This document shows positions 43,940 through 52,212 of a DNA stretch of 64,000 nucleotides, piece after piece. How positions within the stretch are numbered: position 1 is the stretch's first letter; each line of letters starts with the position of its first letter. Under the pieces are notes generated by a model that ran no database searches, had not been told where the DNA came from, and was given only the letters and a program-made list of their open reading frames with translations. A program made the position numbers and the translations under genes. This DNA is from Paramicrobacterium sp051513965. GTDB lineage: Bacteria > Actinomycetota > Actinomycetes > Actinomycetales > Microbacteriaceae. The stretch covers positions 806,001-870,000 of the forward strand of contig NZ_CP195847.1 in the NCBI RefSeq assembly GCF_051513965.1, given 5' to 3'.

Positions 43940-45273
43940 GTCACTCCGTCTTCGACGATGGTGCGCTGCTGTTTCGTCTTGAGCGAGAGCAACACGACGA
44001 GCACCCACCCCGATTCGACCAGGATGCGGCTCTCCGCGAGGCTCTGCACGAGCAGAACCACGAGAACAAGCAACGGAAGCAACGAGAGCGCCGAGTAGGG
44101 ACGGTCAGTGCGGAGATCCCACCGTGGGCGGTCGATCGCGCAGAACCACGAGCGCCACAGCAGGGCGAGAATGAGCGAACCGAACAGCACGAGGCCGATG
44201 ATGCCGAGCTGAAGCCAGACATCGAGCCACGCGTTGTGCGCGTGAAGCTGCTCCACATGATGGCGGATCATCGGCTCTTTCAATGGCGTCTGCCCGGGCA
44301 CCCATGGGCTGGAATAACCCCAGCCGAACCACGGGCGCTCCGACGCGCGATCCGTCACGCGAGCCCAGAACTCACTTCGACCGGTGAGGTCTTCGCTCTT
44401 GCCGAGCAGATGCAGAATCTGATCGGCGAAGATCAGACCGACGGTGACAGACGCCGCGACAAGCGCCGCGACCACCGCATACAGCACCGTGCGCGCCTTC
44501 GGCGCTGCCCGCCGGGCGAGAAGCGCCGCGGCAAGCACGACGGCGACGGCGACGGCGGCGATGATCATCGTGCCGGAGCGCGTGAGTATGAAAGTCGCGA
44601 CGGAAAGGAGCATCCAGAACCAGCCCCACATCGGCTTCACCGAGCGAATCGCGAGCTGGATGCCGATCACGACGATCGCGAGGAGCGCGCAGATCGCCAG
44701 CAGATTGGAGTTGCCGAGAATGCCCTGGATCTTGCCGCCGGAGAACAGCAGGTTGCGCGACCAGTACGCCAGCAGGGGAGCGTCGTCTCCGATGTACACG
44801 CCGCCCGAGAGTGGCATCACCATGTCTCGCACGACGATCGAGACCCACAGCTCGAACAGGAGCGACAGCCCGATGACCCACTTGAGCGCGTTCGCAAGAC
44901 GCGTCAGCACCTGCTGCCACGTGAACATCAGTGCTGTGTAGACGCCGACGATCGTGCACAGGAGAGCGCCGGCATACGTCATCAGCGTCGCACCCGGATA
45001 CGCCGACCACGCCACTGAGATCAGGGCGTACAGCAGAAACGCGATGAGCGCCTTCGGCAGTATCCGCCGGGAGAACGGCGGTCTGTTCACCGCGAGAACG
45101 ATGATGGATGCCGCGGCGATCGCGATCACGATCACCACGTACGCCGGCCAGCCGAGGAGGTTCCGCACTCCGTCGCCGCCGAACGCCACCGCAAGGCCCA
45201 GCGTGCCCAGCCCGAGCGCGACCCGGTGCCGGGTGGACTGGTTCGCTGGCGGGGCGATCGCGGGCGAGGTCAT
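43936..45273 (-). CDS. O-antigen ligase family membrane protein (first of pair)
   Basis: 445 residues, about 12 hydrophobic helices. The large external loop contains RPWFGWGYSSPWVPGQTPLKEPMIRH and VEQLHAHNAWLDVWLQLGI, the Wzy_C/WaaL signature. One of the pair may polymerise repeat units and the other may transfer chains; the sequence does not say which. The ATG follows a TAGATT box by 6 bases. It is the promoter-proximal gene of a two-gene transcript. Confidence 0.88.
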   Translation of the reverse strand: MTSPAIAPPANQSTRHRVALGLGTLGLAVAFGGDGVRNLLGWPAYVVIVIAIAAASIIVLAVNRPPFSRRILPKALIAFLLYALISVAWSAYPGATLMTYAGALLCTIVGVYTALMFTWQQVLTRLANALKWVIGLSLLFELWVSIVVRDMVMPLSGGVYIGDDAPLLAYWSRNLLFSGGKIQGILGNSNLLAICALLAIVVIGIQLAIRSVKPMWGWFWMLLSVATFILTRSGTMIIAAVAVAVVLAAALLARRAAPKARTVLYAVVAALVAASVTVGLIFADQILHLLGKSEDLTGRSEFWARVTDRASERPWFGWGYSSPWVPGQTPLKEPMIRHHVEQLHAHNAWLDVWLQLGIIGLVLFGSLILALLWRSWFCAIDRPRWDLRTDRPYSALSLLPLLVLVVLLVQSLAESRILVESGWVLVVLLSLKTKQQRTIVEDGVT

Positions 45274-45279
45274 TGCTCC

Positions 45280-45285
45280 AATCTA
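45280..45285 (-). promoter_or_regulatory. -10 box TAGATT, promoter of O-antigen-ligase pair
   Basis: TAGATT on the minus strand, then 6 bases containing GGAG, then ATG at 45273. Leaderless or very short leader. Confidence 0.5.
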
Positions 45286-45309
45286 TCGCGTGAGTGTGCC
45301 ATGCACGGT

Positions 45310-46488
45310 TTAGACGAACGCGTTGTGGCCGGTGACGGCACGCCCCACGATGAGGGAGTTCATCTCGTGAGTGCCCTCGTACGAGTACAGCGCCTCGGCG
45401 TCGGCGAAGAACCGGGCGACCTCGTAGTCCAGCACGATGCCGTTGCCGCCCATGGCCTCACGAGCCCACGCCACCGTCTCGCGCATGCGAGCCGTGCAGA
45501 AGCCCTTTGCGAGTGCCGAGTGCTCATCGCGCTGCGTGCCCTCGTCGAGCATCTGCGACACACGGACGCACATCGCGATGGATGCCGTGATGTTGCCGAG
45601 GCACCGCGACAGGTGGTCTTGGATGAGCTGGTGCGTCGCGAGAGGCTTGCCGAACTGCTCGCGCTCCTTCGCGTAGGCGACAGCATTCTCGTACGCGCCG
45701 ACCGCGACGCCCACCGACGACCACGCCACCTGTGCGCGCGTCAGTCGAAGCACGGCCGCGGTGTCGCGGAACGAGTTCGCGTTCTGCAAACGGAGGCTCT
45801 CCGGCACTCGCACGTTCTCGAGAGTGATGTCGGCGTTCTGCACCGAGCGGAGGCTGATCTTGCCTTCGATCTTGGTCGCGGTGTAGCCGGGCGTGGACGT
45901 CGGCACGATGAAGCCCTTGACCTGGCCGTCCGCCTCATCCTTCGCCCAGATGATCGTGATGTCACTGAACGTGGCGTTGCCGATCCAGCGCTTCGCACCG
46001 TTGATGACCCACTCGTCGCCCTCGCGACGCGCGGTCGTGCGCAGGCCTCGGGCCGAGTCACTGCCTGAGAGTGGCTCCGTCAAGCCGAAGGCGCCGACAA
46101 CCTCGCCGCTGGCAAGCTTCGGCAGCCACTCATCGCGCTGCTCCTGCGAGCCGGTGACGCTGATGGACCCCATCGCGAGGCCCTCCTGCACACCGATGAA
46201 CGTCGCCATCGACGCATCCACTCGCGACATCTCAAGTGCAGCGAAGCCACGAAACACCGCCGAGTTCTCGAACGGGCGCGTCTCGGGGAACGCGAAACGA
46301 GCGACGTCCGTCGCCAAGAAGCTGCTCACCAGCTCGTGCGGAAACTCCGCCTTCTCCCAGTACTCGTTGATGACCGGGCGCACTGAGGTCTCCATGTAAT
46401 CGCGGATGACCTGGAGCGCGTTCTTCTCCGCGTCCGTCAGAGCATCGGAGAACCCGTAGAAGTCGCTGGTGAGAGGTTCGAACGTCAT
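45310..46488 (-). CDS. acyl-CoA dehydrogenase, glutaryl-CoA dehydrogenase-like
   Basis: 392 residues from ATG 46488, which has a GGAGACAAAG site. FGLTEPLSGSDSARGLRTTA, WVINGAKRWIGNATFSDITIIWAK, REAMGGNGI and the catalytic Glu in YSYEGTHEMNSLIVGRAVTG are seen. The YEGTH-x-LI-GR-TG ending is characteristic of glutaryl-CoA dehydrogenases, which oxidise and decarboxylate glutaryl-CoA to crotonyl-CoA with FAD. Another short-chain acyl-CoA is possible. It marks the end of the glycan locus and is divergent from manA. Confidence 0.9.
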   Translation of the reverse strand: MTFEPLTSDFYGFSDALTDAEKNALQVIRDYMETSVRPVINEYWEKAEFPHELVSSFLATDVARFAFPETRPFENSAVFRGFAALEMSRVDASMATFIGVQEGLAMGSISVTGSQEQRDEWLPKLASGEVVGAFGLTEPLSGSDSARGLRTTARREGDEWVINGAKRWIGNATFSDITIIWAKDEADGQVKGFIVPTSTPGYTATKIEGKISLRSVQNADITLENVRVPESLRLQNANSFRDTAAVLRLTRAQVAWSSVGVAVGAYENAVAYAKEREQFGKPLATHQLIQDHLSRCLGNITASIAMCVRVSQMLDEGTQRDEHSALAKGFCTARMRETVAWAREAMGGNGIVLDYEVARFFADAEALYSYEGTHEMNSLIVGRAVTGHNAFV

Positions 46489-46654
46489 TTCTTTGTCTCC
46501 AGAATTCGAGTGGCGCGGCATCCATGCCGTGTGCCAGAGCCTACGATCGGACGTCGCCGCCAGCTCAAACCGTTGGTAGGTTGATGCAAGCGACTCCAGC
46601 CACGAAGTTTGGCGATTGTGGGGACGCGACAAGCTGAGATCTGTGAGGTGCCCC

Positions 46655-47848
46655 TTGTTCGTTGCGATCGACAACACTCCGCGCCCGTATGCGTGGGGTT
46701 CACACACCGCCATTGCGGAGCTTCAGGGCCGCGCGCCCTCGGAGGAGCCTGAGGCGGAGCTGTGGCTCGGCGCCCATTCGGGGTCGCCGTCGAAGATCGC
46801 GCCGGGCTCGGGCGTCGGGTTCCCGGACCTCGCGGCGTGGATCGCCGATGACCCGGCATCCGCTGGTCTGACCGAGTCCCGCCTGCCCTTCCTCCTCAAG
46901 CTGCTTGCCGCTGATGCACCCCTCTCACTGCAGGCGCACCCGACGAACGAGCAGGCCGCCGCGGGTTTCGAACGCGAGAACGCTGCGGGCGTGCCGCTCG
47001 ATGCGCCCAACCGCAATTACAAGGATCAGTTCCACAAGCCCGAGCTCGTCGTCGCGCTGAGCGAGACCTATGATGCGCTGTGCGGCTTCCGCCCCGTCGC
47101 TGAAGCCATCGCCGACATCGACGCGCTGATCGCCGTCGCCGACGAGAAGGGGCAGTCTTTGGCGGGCGAGCACGTGCGTGGGCTGCGCGAGAGGCTCCAA
47201 GGTGAGGATGCCGAGGTGCTCCGCTCCGTCGTCGAATACCTTCTCGGCTCTGACGTCTCCGGGCTGGTCGCGGCGGTCACCGACCTGGCGGCATCCGCTC
47301 CTGTAACCCCGGCCGTCGACACTGTCCGCCTGCTCGCGGAGCACTACCCGGGCGACCCTGGCATCGTCGTGTCGCTGTTCATCAACAGAGTGACGCTCAA
47401 GCGGGGAGAGGCCCTCTACCTCCCTGCGGGCAACATCCACGCGTACCTGAAGGGCTTCGGCGTCGAGCTGATGGCCTCAAGCGACAACGTCATGCGCGGC
47501 GGCCTCACGCCGAAGCACGTCGACGTTCCCGAGCTGCTGCACGTGCTGGCCTTCGAGCCGGTGCCCGTGCCGTATCTCACACCGAAGCCCATCTCCGACG
47601 GTGTGGAGCTCTTCGCGCCTGATATTCCGGACTTCGAGCTGTTCCGCGTGGAGGTCGACGAGTCTGACGCATCCATTGACCTGCCCGAGGTGGCGATCGC
47701 CGTGGTGACGCGCGGCGAGGTCGACCTCACGGGCGCACAGGGCGCCGCGACGCTGCGTGCGGGGCAGGCCGTATACGTGACTCCCGATGAGACCGCGCTC
47801 AGCGTCTCCGGCACGGGCGAGGTCTTCGTCGCGACGACGCTGCTGTAG
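46655..47848 (+). CDS. manA: mannose-6-phosphate isomerase, class I
   Basis: 397 residues from TTG 46655, chosen because GAGGTG lies 5 bases upstream and the chain then begins MFVAIDNTPRPYAWGS like homologues. PLSLQAHPTNEQA contains zinc ligands, YKDQFHKPELVVAL adds Glu and His, and LYLPAGNIHAYLKGFGVELMASSDNVMRGGLTPKHVD is the C-terminal metal and substrate region. It interconverts mannose 6-phosphate and fructose 6-phosphate and feeds GDP-mannose synthesis for the glycosyltransferases of the locus. Confidence 0.95.
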   Translation: MFVAIDNTPRPYAWGSHTAIAELQGRAPSEEPEAELWLGAHSGSPSKIAPGSGVGFPDLAAWIADDPASAGLTESRLPFLLKLLAADAPLSLQAHPTNEQAAAGFERENAAGVPLDAPNRNYKDQFHKPELVVALSETYDALCGFRPVAEAIADIDALIAVADEKGQSLAGEHVRGLRERLQGEDAEVLRSVVEYLLGSDVSGLVAAVTDLAASAPVTPAVDTVRLLAEHYPGDPGIVVSLFINRVTLKRGEALYLPAGNIHAYLKGFGVELMASSDNVMRGGLTPKHVDVPELLHVLAFEPVPVPYLTPKPISDGVELFAPDIPDFELFRVEVDESDASIDLPEVAIAVVTRGEVDLTGAQGAATLRAGQAVYVTPDETALSVSGTGEVFVATTLL

Positions 47849-47865
47849 CCCCGCCACGGCTGACT

Positions 47866-47885
47866 CCCGCATTTCCAAAGGAAAA
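47866..47885 (+). repeat. left terminal inverted repeat of endonuclease unit
   Basis: CCCGCA then TTTCCAAAGGAAAA. It matches the reverse complement of 48979-48998 at 19 of 20 bases (T versus C at the seventh). It also has a small internal hairpin, TTTCC-AAA-GGAAA. Confidence 0.7.
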
Positions 47886-47891
47886 AGGCAG

Positions 47892-47928
47892 CTCACGAGG
47901 ACTCTTCTTGCTCAATGCTCCTCGTGAG
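47892..47928 (+). terminator. 10-bp stem hairpin inside left end, possible manA terminator
   Basis: CTCACGAGGA at 47892-47901 pairs with TCCTCGTGAG at 47919-47928 around a 17-base loop. It lies 44 bases after the manA stop and is followed by a T/C-rich stretch, so it may end manA transcription whether or not it belongs to a mobile unit. Confidence 0.5.
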
Positions 47929-48066
47929 TTGTCTTCTTCCTATGGAGTTGCGTTTGGTTCCGTGGGCCTCGGCGATACTCCTCCACAGAACGGGACGCAC
48001 GTGTTGTTTTCCACATGGGAGTTCGGAGAGTAGAACCAAGCGAAGCCGAATCGGCACGCTGTTTGC

Positions 48067-48897
48067 ATGGATTTGGCGCGATGGATTGATCAAGAGGGTT
48101 CACTTGTGCGCAGCTCGCGGGTGCGGGACGCGGGCTACGGGCGAAGCGCTGTCGAATCGGCGATCGCAGACGGCACTGTCAAGCGGTTGCGACGAACCTG
48201 GCTGCATACCCGCAACTGTGACGATTCACTGCGCGCAGTTGCAGCCGTCGGCGGGCATCTGACGTGTGTGAGCGCGGCTGCCCATCTCGAGTTGTGGACT
48301 CTCGGCAGCCATCGAACGCACATCGCTCTTCCCCGACGGTCTGGTGAAAAGCCCGACCGTCGCCGCTACCACGTGCATTACAACGAGGGGCCGCTATCGC
48401 GCCCTCGCCATGCCGTCATCGACCCCATAGAGAACGTGCTGGCAGTGGTCGCACAGTGTCAACCATTTGAACACGCTGTTGCGATCGCAGAGTCAGCCAT
48501 TCGCAACAGCCTGATCAGCAGCGAGGCTCTTCGCTCGCTCCCTGTGAGCGCCCGGTCTTTTCACCGAGTCGCTGAGGAAGCAAGCGAGCTCTCTGATTCA
48601 GGCTTAGAAAGCATTGTGCGGCTGAGGCTCGCTCTTCGAGGAGTGACGATGAAGCAGCAGGTGAGGCTTCTCGGTCGCCCCGTGGATGGACTCATCGGAG
48701 AGCGTCTCGTCATCCAGACCGACGGGTCGACGCATCTAACGAAGGAGCAGAAGCAGCGGGATGCTGAAGCTGATGCGCAACTGCAACTCAGGGGGTTCAC
48801 AGTGCTTCGCTTCACCTACCGGGACGTGATGTCGCGTTGGGATTACGTGGAACACACGATCTTGCAGGCGGTCGCACAGAGAAAGCATCGTGCATAG
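48067..48897 (+). CDS. Vsr-like (DUF559-type) endonuclease domain protein
   Basis: 276 residues. The N-terminus (residues ~1-60: SSRVRDAGYGRSAVESAIADGTVKRL) looks like a winged-helix AbiEi-type DNA-binding part. The C-terminal ~95 residues have GRPVDGLIGERLVIQTDGSTHL, KQRDAEADAQLQLRGFTVLRFTYRDV, the Vsr/DUF559 form of the PD-(D/E)xK nuclease fold. Its cellular task is unknown; relatives are often scattered, variable genes in Microbacteriaceae. It is AT-richer than its neighbours and lies between inverted repeats. ATG 48067 has no strong ribosome site. Confidence 0.8.
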   Translation: MDLARWIDQEGSLVRSSRVRDAGYGRSAVESAIADGTVKRLRRTWLHTRNCDDSLRAVAAVGGHLTCVSAAAHLELWTLGSHRTHIALPRRSGEKPDRRRYHVHYNEGPLSRPRHAVIDPIENVLAVVAQCQPFEHAVAIAESAIRNSLISSEALRSLPVSARSFHRVAEEASELSDSGLESIVRLRLALRGVTMKQQVRLLGRPVDGLIGERLVIQTDGSTHLTKEQKQRDAEADAQLQLRGFTVLRFTYRDVMSRWDYVEHTILQAVAQRKHRA

Positions 48898-48917
48898 CTG
48901 GCATCGGAGCCCGCAAC

Positions 48918-48971
48918 TCCACAGGACTTAAGCATTTCAAAAGGATGAATATTCAGCTTCAGTCCTGTGGA
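48918..48971 (+). terminator. 11-bp stem hairpin after endonuclease gene
   Basis: TCCACAGGACT at 48918-48928 pairs with AGTCCTGTGGA at 48961-48971 around a 32-base AT-rich loop. It begins 20 bases after the stop. The long loop is unusual for a simple terminator. Confidence 0.45.
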
Positions 48972-48978
48972 AGTGCGA

Positions 48979-48998
48979 TTTTCCTTTGGAAGTGCGGG
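48979..48998 (-). repeat. right terminal inverted repeat of endonuclease unit
   Basis: Reverse complement reads CCCGCA then CTTCCAAAGGAAAA, 19 of 20 identical to 47866-47885. A direct repeat GGAAGTGCG (48969-48977 and 48988-48996) overlaps it. Confidence 0.7.
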
Positions 48999-49083
48999 TC
49001 GTGTTTCCGCTTGTTACTCGCCGGGCAGACACGCAGGGGCTGCGAGTGGCACGCTTTCTTGACGCACCTGATCGGAGGAAAGC

Positions 49084-50256
49084 ATGGTGAGTGACTGTCC
49101 GTTCGACCTGATCCAACGCGAAGACCTCGAGCGGCCGTGGAGCCGCAAGTGGAGTCTTCACCCGGGAACCATCGGAGCCTGGGTCGCCGAGATGGATTTC
49201 GGGACAGCACCCGAAGTCACTGAGGCGCTCACAGGGGCGGTGACCGACGGCATCCTGGGGTATCTGTCGCCGTCGACGGCAGCGGATATGGGACAGGCGA
49301 CTGCGGACTGGATGTTGCGCGAGTACGGGTGGTCAGTGGATGCCGAGCGCGTGCACCCGGTCTCCGACGTGATGTCAGCGCTCGCCGTCGCTGTCGAGCG
49401 GTACACGCCAGAGAGCAGCGCGGTCATCGTGCCGACGCCGGCGTACATGCCGTTCCTGAGCTTCCTGCCGACGATCGGTCGCGAGGTGATTCAGGTTCCG
49501 GGCATCGTCGAGAACGGCCGCTGGCGGCACGACCTTGACGCGATCGACGCCGCGTTCTCCCGTGCGCACACGCTGGTGCTGTGCAACCCCCACAACCCCA
49601 CCGGAAGTGTAGCGACGCGTGACGAGCTGCTCGCGCTCGCCGAGATCGTCGAGCGGCACGGCGGCAGGGTCTTCTCTGACGAGATTCACGCTCCGCTGAC
49701 CTTCGAGAGTGAACACGTGCCGTACGCGTCGGTGTCGGAGGCGGCGGCCGCGCACACCATCACGGCGACGAGCGCGTCGAAGGCATGGAACATCCCGGGG
49801 CTCAAAGCCGCTCAGCTCATCACGTCGAACGACGCGGACGAAGCGACGTATCAGCGCTTCGGGTTCTCCGTGCTGCACGGGGCATCCACTCTTGGCGTGA
49901 TCGCCTCGACCGCGGCCTATCGGGCCGACCGGCAGTGGCTGGACAGCACGATCTCGTACCTTGACCGCAACCGCCGCAGGCTCAGCCAACTCGTGACGCA
50001 GCATCTTCCGGGAGCGAAATACAGGATGCCCGAAGCCACGTACATCGGCTGGCTCGACGTCAGCGAACTGGACCTCGGCTCGCCCGCGCAGTTCTTCCGC
50101 GAGCGGGCGGGCGTCACCCTGACCGACGGTGCACTGTGCGGCACCGGCTTCGACCAACATGTGCGCGTCGTGTTCGCGACTCCGCGGCACATTCTCGAGG
50201 AGGCAGTCGCCTCAATGGGTGCTGCCGTGGGGCAGCGTGAGGGGGTACTCCAGTGA
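49084..50256 (+). CDS. MalY/PatB-type aminotransferase, cystathionine beta-lyase
   Basis: 390-residue fold-type I PLP enzyme. FDLIQREDLERPWSRKWS is the MalY-like start, VAEMDFGTAPEV and LCNPHNPTG are substrate-side motifs, and the PLP lysine is in TSASKAWNIPGLKAAQ. Such enzymes cleave cystathionine or cysteine to homocysteine or sulfide, pyruvate and ammonia. The ATG has a GGAGGAAAG site. It overlaps the following sulfur gene as GTGA, so the two act together. Confidence 0.92.
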   Translation: MVSDCPFDLIQREDLERPWSRKWSLHPGTIGAWVAEMDFGTAPEVTEALTGAVTDGILGYLSPSTAADMGQATADWMLREYGWSVDAERVHPVSDVMSALAVAVERYTPESSAVIVPTPAYMPFLSFLPTIGREVIQVPGIVENGRWRHDLDAIDAAFSRAHTLVLCNPHNPTGSVATRDELLALAEIVERHGGRVFSDEIHAPLTFESEHVPYASVSEAAAAHTITATSASKAWNIPGLKAAQLITSNDADEATYQRFGFSVLHGASTLGVIASTAAYRADRQWLDSTISYLDRNRRRLSQLVTQHLPGAKYRMPEATYIGWLDVSELDLGSPAQFFRERAGVTLTDGALCGTGFDQHVRVVFATPRHILEEAVASMGAAVGQREGVLQ

Positions 50257-51593
50257 GCAACCAGCTGGGCTTCGAGACCCGTCAGATTCATGCCGGCGCG
50301 TTCGTGGATGCCGAGGCAGGGGCACGCATCACCCCGATCTACCAGAGCGCGGGCTACGTGTTCGAGGACTTCGATGAGGGAGTAGAGCGCTTCGCGGGGC
50401 GCAGCCGAAAGCGGGCATACTCTCGCAATGACAACCCGACGAACGTCGTCGCAAGCAGGCGCCTCGCCGATCTGGAAGGCGGCGTCGACGGCATCCTCGT
50501 GGGAAGCGGCCAGGCCGCCATCGCTGCGACGCTCTTCGCCCTCGCCTCGGCGGGCGACCACATTCTGACAACGACCGGTCTCTACGAGGGCACGCGCGAG
50601 ATGTTCCGCGGGGCGCTCAGACGTCAGGGGCTGACGTTCGAAGCGCTCGACGACAGCGCGCCGATCGAACAGTGGCTCGCGGCCGTGCGCCCCGAGACGA
50701 AGGCAATCTACACCGAGTCGATTCCGAATCCGCTCGGCACCGTCGTCGACGTAGAGAAGCTCGCGGAGGTCGCCGACCGCGTGGGCATCCCGCTCGTCGT
50801 CGACAACACGGTCGCCACGCCGTATCTGATGCGCCCCTTCGAATGGGGAGCGCACATCGTCATCCACTCGACGTCGAAGTGGCTCGCCGGCCACGGCTCC
50901 GTCATCGGGGGAGCGGTGATCGACGGCGGCAACTTCACCTGGAGTCGCGAGAGGTTCCCGCAGCTGCACGCACCAGGGCCGCACGACGGCCCCTCGTTCG
51001 TGGAGCGCTTCGGCGATGCGGCGTTCGGGGCGTACCTGCGGTCGGTCGTCGTGCTCGAGTACGGACCAACGGCGCCGCCGACGAGTACGTTCCTGCTGCT
51101 GCACGGCATCGAGACGCTCTCCGTCCGCATGGAGCGGCACGTGGAGAACGCGCAGCGAGTCGCGGAAGCTCTCGAGCGGCATCCTGCCATCACGCGCATC
51201 CACTATCCGGGCCTCGCTGCTGACCCCTACAACCCCCGGGCGCGCCGGTACCTGCCGGACGGTGCGGGTTCCATCGTGTCGATCGACCTCGGCACGCGCG
51301 ACAAAGCGCGCAGCTTCCTCGACCGCCTGCAGATCGTGAGCCAGATGACGCACATCGGCGACGTCCGCACCCTCGCCATTCACACGGGCAGCACGATCCA
51401 CGGCAAGCTCAGCGAGGACGAACGCCTCTCGCTCGGCATCACGCCGGGGCTCGTCCGCCTCTCGATCGGACTTGAGAAGGCCGATGACATCATCGACGAC
51501 CTGCTGCAGGCGCTTGAGCCGCAGGATGCCGCAGACGCGACGCGCGCTGAGCTGACGCCCGCCGACCCGCCTCGTGAAAAGATGGAGGTATGA
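50253..51593 (+). CDS. O-acetylhomoserine sulfhydrylase-like PLP enzyme
   Basis: 446 residues. FETRQIHAGAFVDAEAGARITPIYQSAGYVF, YSRNDNPTN, LVGSGQAAIAATLFALASAGDHI, and the PLP lysine in IHSTSKWLAGHGSVIGG identify the Cys/Met metabolism family, close to MetY. The C-terminal GLVRLSIGLEKADDIIDDL is conserved. It should make homocysteine from O-acetyl-L-homoserine and sulfide. The preceding gene's lyase could supply that sulfide. Overlaps both neighbours by 4 bases. Confidence 0.92.
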   Translation: MSNQLGFETRQIHAGAFVDAEAGARITPIYQSAGYVFEDFDEGVERFAGRSRKRAYSRNDNPTNVVASRRLADLEGGVDGILVGSGQAAIAATLFALASAGDHILTTTGLYEGTREMFRGALRRQGLTFEALDDSAPIEQWLAAVRPETKAIYTESIPNPLGTVVDVEKLAEVADRVGIPLVVDNTVATPYLMRPFEWGAHIVIHSTSKWLAGHGSVIGGAVIDGGNFTWSRERFPQLHAPGPHDGPSFVERFGDAAFGAYLRSVVVLEYGPTAPPTSTFLLLHGIETLSVRMERHVENAQRVAEALERHPAITRIHYPGLAADPYNPRARRYLPDGAGSIVSIDLGTRDKARSFLDRLQIVSQMTHIGDVRTLAIHTGSTIHGKLSEDERLSLGITPGLVRLSIGLEKADDIIDDLLQALEPQDAADATRAELTPADPPREKMEV

Positions 51594-52141
51594 CGATCAC
51601 GGCTGCCGCTGACGGCTCGGCTCTCGGCAACCCCGGCCCCGCGGGCTGGGCCTGGTACATCGACGACTCCTCGTGGGAAGCCGGCGGGTGGCCCCACGGC
51701 ACCAACAACATGGGCGAGCTCATGGCGGTGCTCGCGCTGTTCCGCGCGACTGCGCACGTGCCCGAGGAGCCCCTGCGGATTCTGTGCGACAGCCAGTACG
51801 CGATCAACTGCATCTCGAAGTGGATGCCGGGCTGGAAGCGCAAGGGGTGGCGCAAGGCCGACGGCAAGCCCGTGCAGAACGTCGATCTGCTGAAGCAGCT
51901 CGACGAGGCGATCGCGGGCCGTTCGTACACGTTCGAGTGGGTTCGCGGCCACGCGGGTCACGAGCTCAACGAGGCGGCCGACGCGCGAGCGCGGGCCGTC
52001 GCCACGGCGTATCAGAGCGGAAGCGAGATTCCGACCGGACCGGGCTTCGCGGGGCAGGGTGCCACGGCATCCGCTCCTGTGGGAACGCCGAGCGCAGAGC
52101 CCGATCTGTTCTCGGGGCTGGACGGCTTCGACCTGCGGTAG
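51590..52141 (+). CDS. rnhA: ribonuclease HI
   Basis: 183 residues. The four active-site carboxylates are visible: Asp8 (AADGSALGNPGPAGW), Glu43 (NNMGELMA), Asp67 (CDSQYAIN) and Asp131 (AADARARA), with His121 in RGHAGHELNE. It degrades RNA in RNA-DNA hybrids. A 35-residue Gly/Pro/Ala tail (to GLDGFDLR) exceeds the usual 155 residues and is probably disordered. It overlaps the sulfhydrylase stop as ATGA but is unrelated in function. Confidence 0.95.
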   Translation: MTITAAADGSALGNPGPAGWAWYIDDSSWEAGGWPHGTNNMGELMAVLALFRATAHVPEEPLRILCDSQYAINCISKWMPGWKRKGWRKADGKPVQNVDLLKQLDEAIAGRSYTFEWVRGHAGHELNEAADARARAVATAYQSGSEIPTGPGFAGQGATASAPVGTPSAEPDLFSGLDGFDLR

Positions 52142-52212
52142 AGGGCGTACCTAACGTTCGCGGATCGCGGAACGCACTGGCCGGAGGGCTCGCGGAGTGG
52201 TTAGCTGAGACC

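Larger units (their letters stand above)
47866..48998 (+). mobile_element. putative inverted-repeat-flanked unit carrying a Vsr-like endonuclease
   Basis: About 1.13 kb between manA and a MalY-type gene. Both ends carry a 20-base repeat in inverted orientation with 19 of 20 matches. Inside each repeat is a second block with partial similarity (GCA..TC....AGGACT) and a hairpin, then AATGCT and GGAGTTGCG-like words, so the resemblance runs on for up to about 80 bases. The only gene is an endonuclease; no transposase is present. No target duplication is evident. Two strong terminators of similar sequence would be the simpler alternative. Confidence 0.45.

Noticed and set aside
47893..48103. two overlapping minus-strand frames of 63-66 codons left of the endonuclease gene
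   Set aside because: They cross the left hairpin of the flanked unit, have no ribosome site and no family resemblance.
48690..48730. Gln in place of Glu in the nuclease motif VIQTDG as evidence of an inactive enzyme
   Set aside because: Both forms occur in this family as far as I recall, so loss of activity cannot be claimed.
49917..51401. 494-codon minus-strand frame opposite the PLP enzyme genes
   Set aside because: Antisense to well-supported PLP enzymes, with low-complexity Arg-rich translation.
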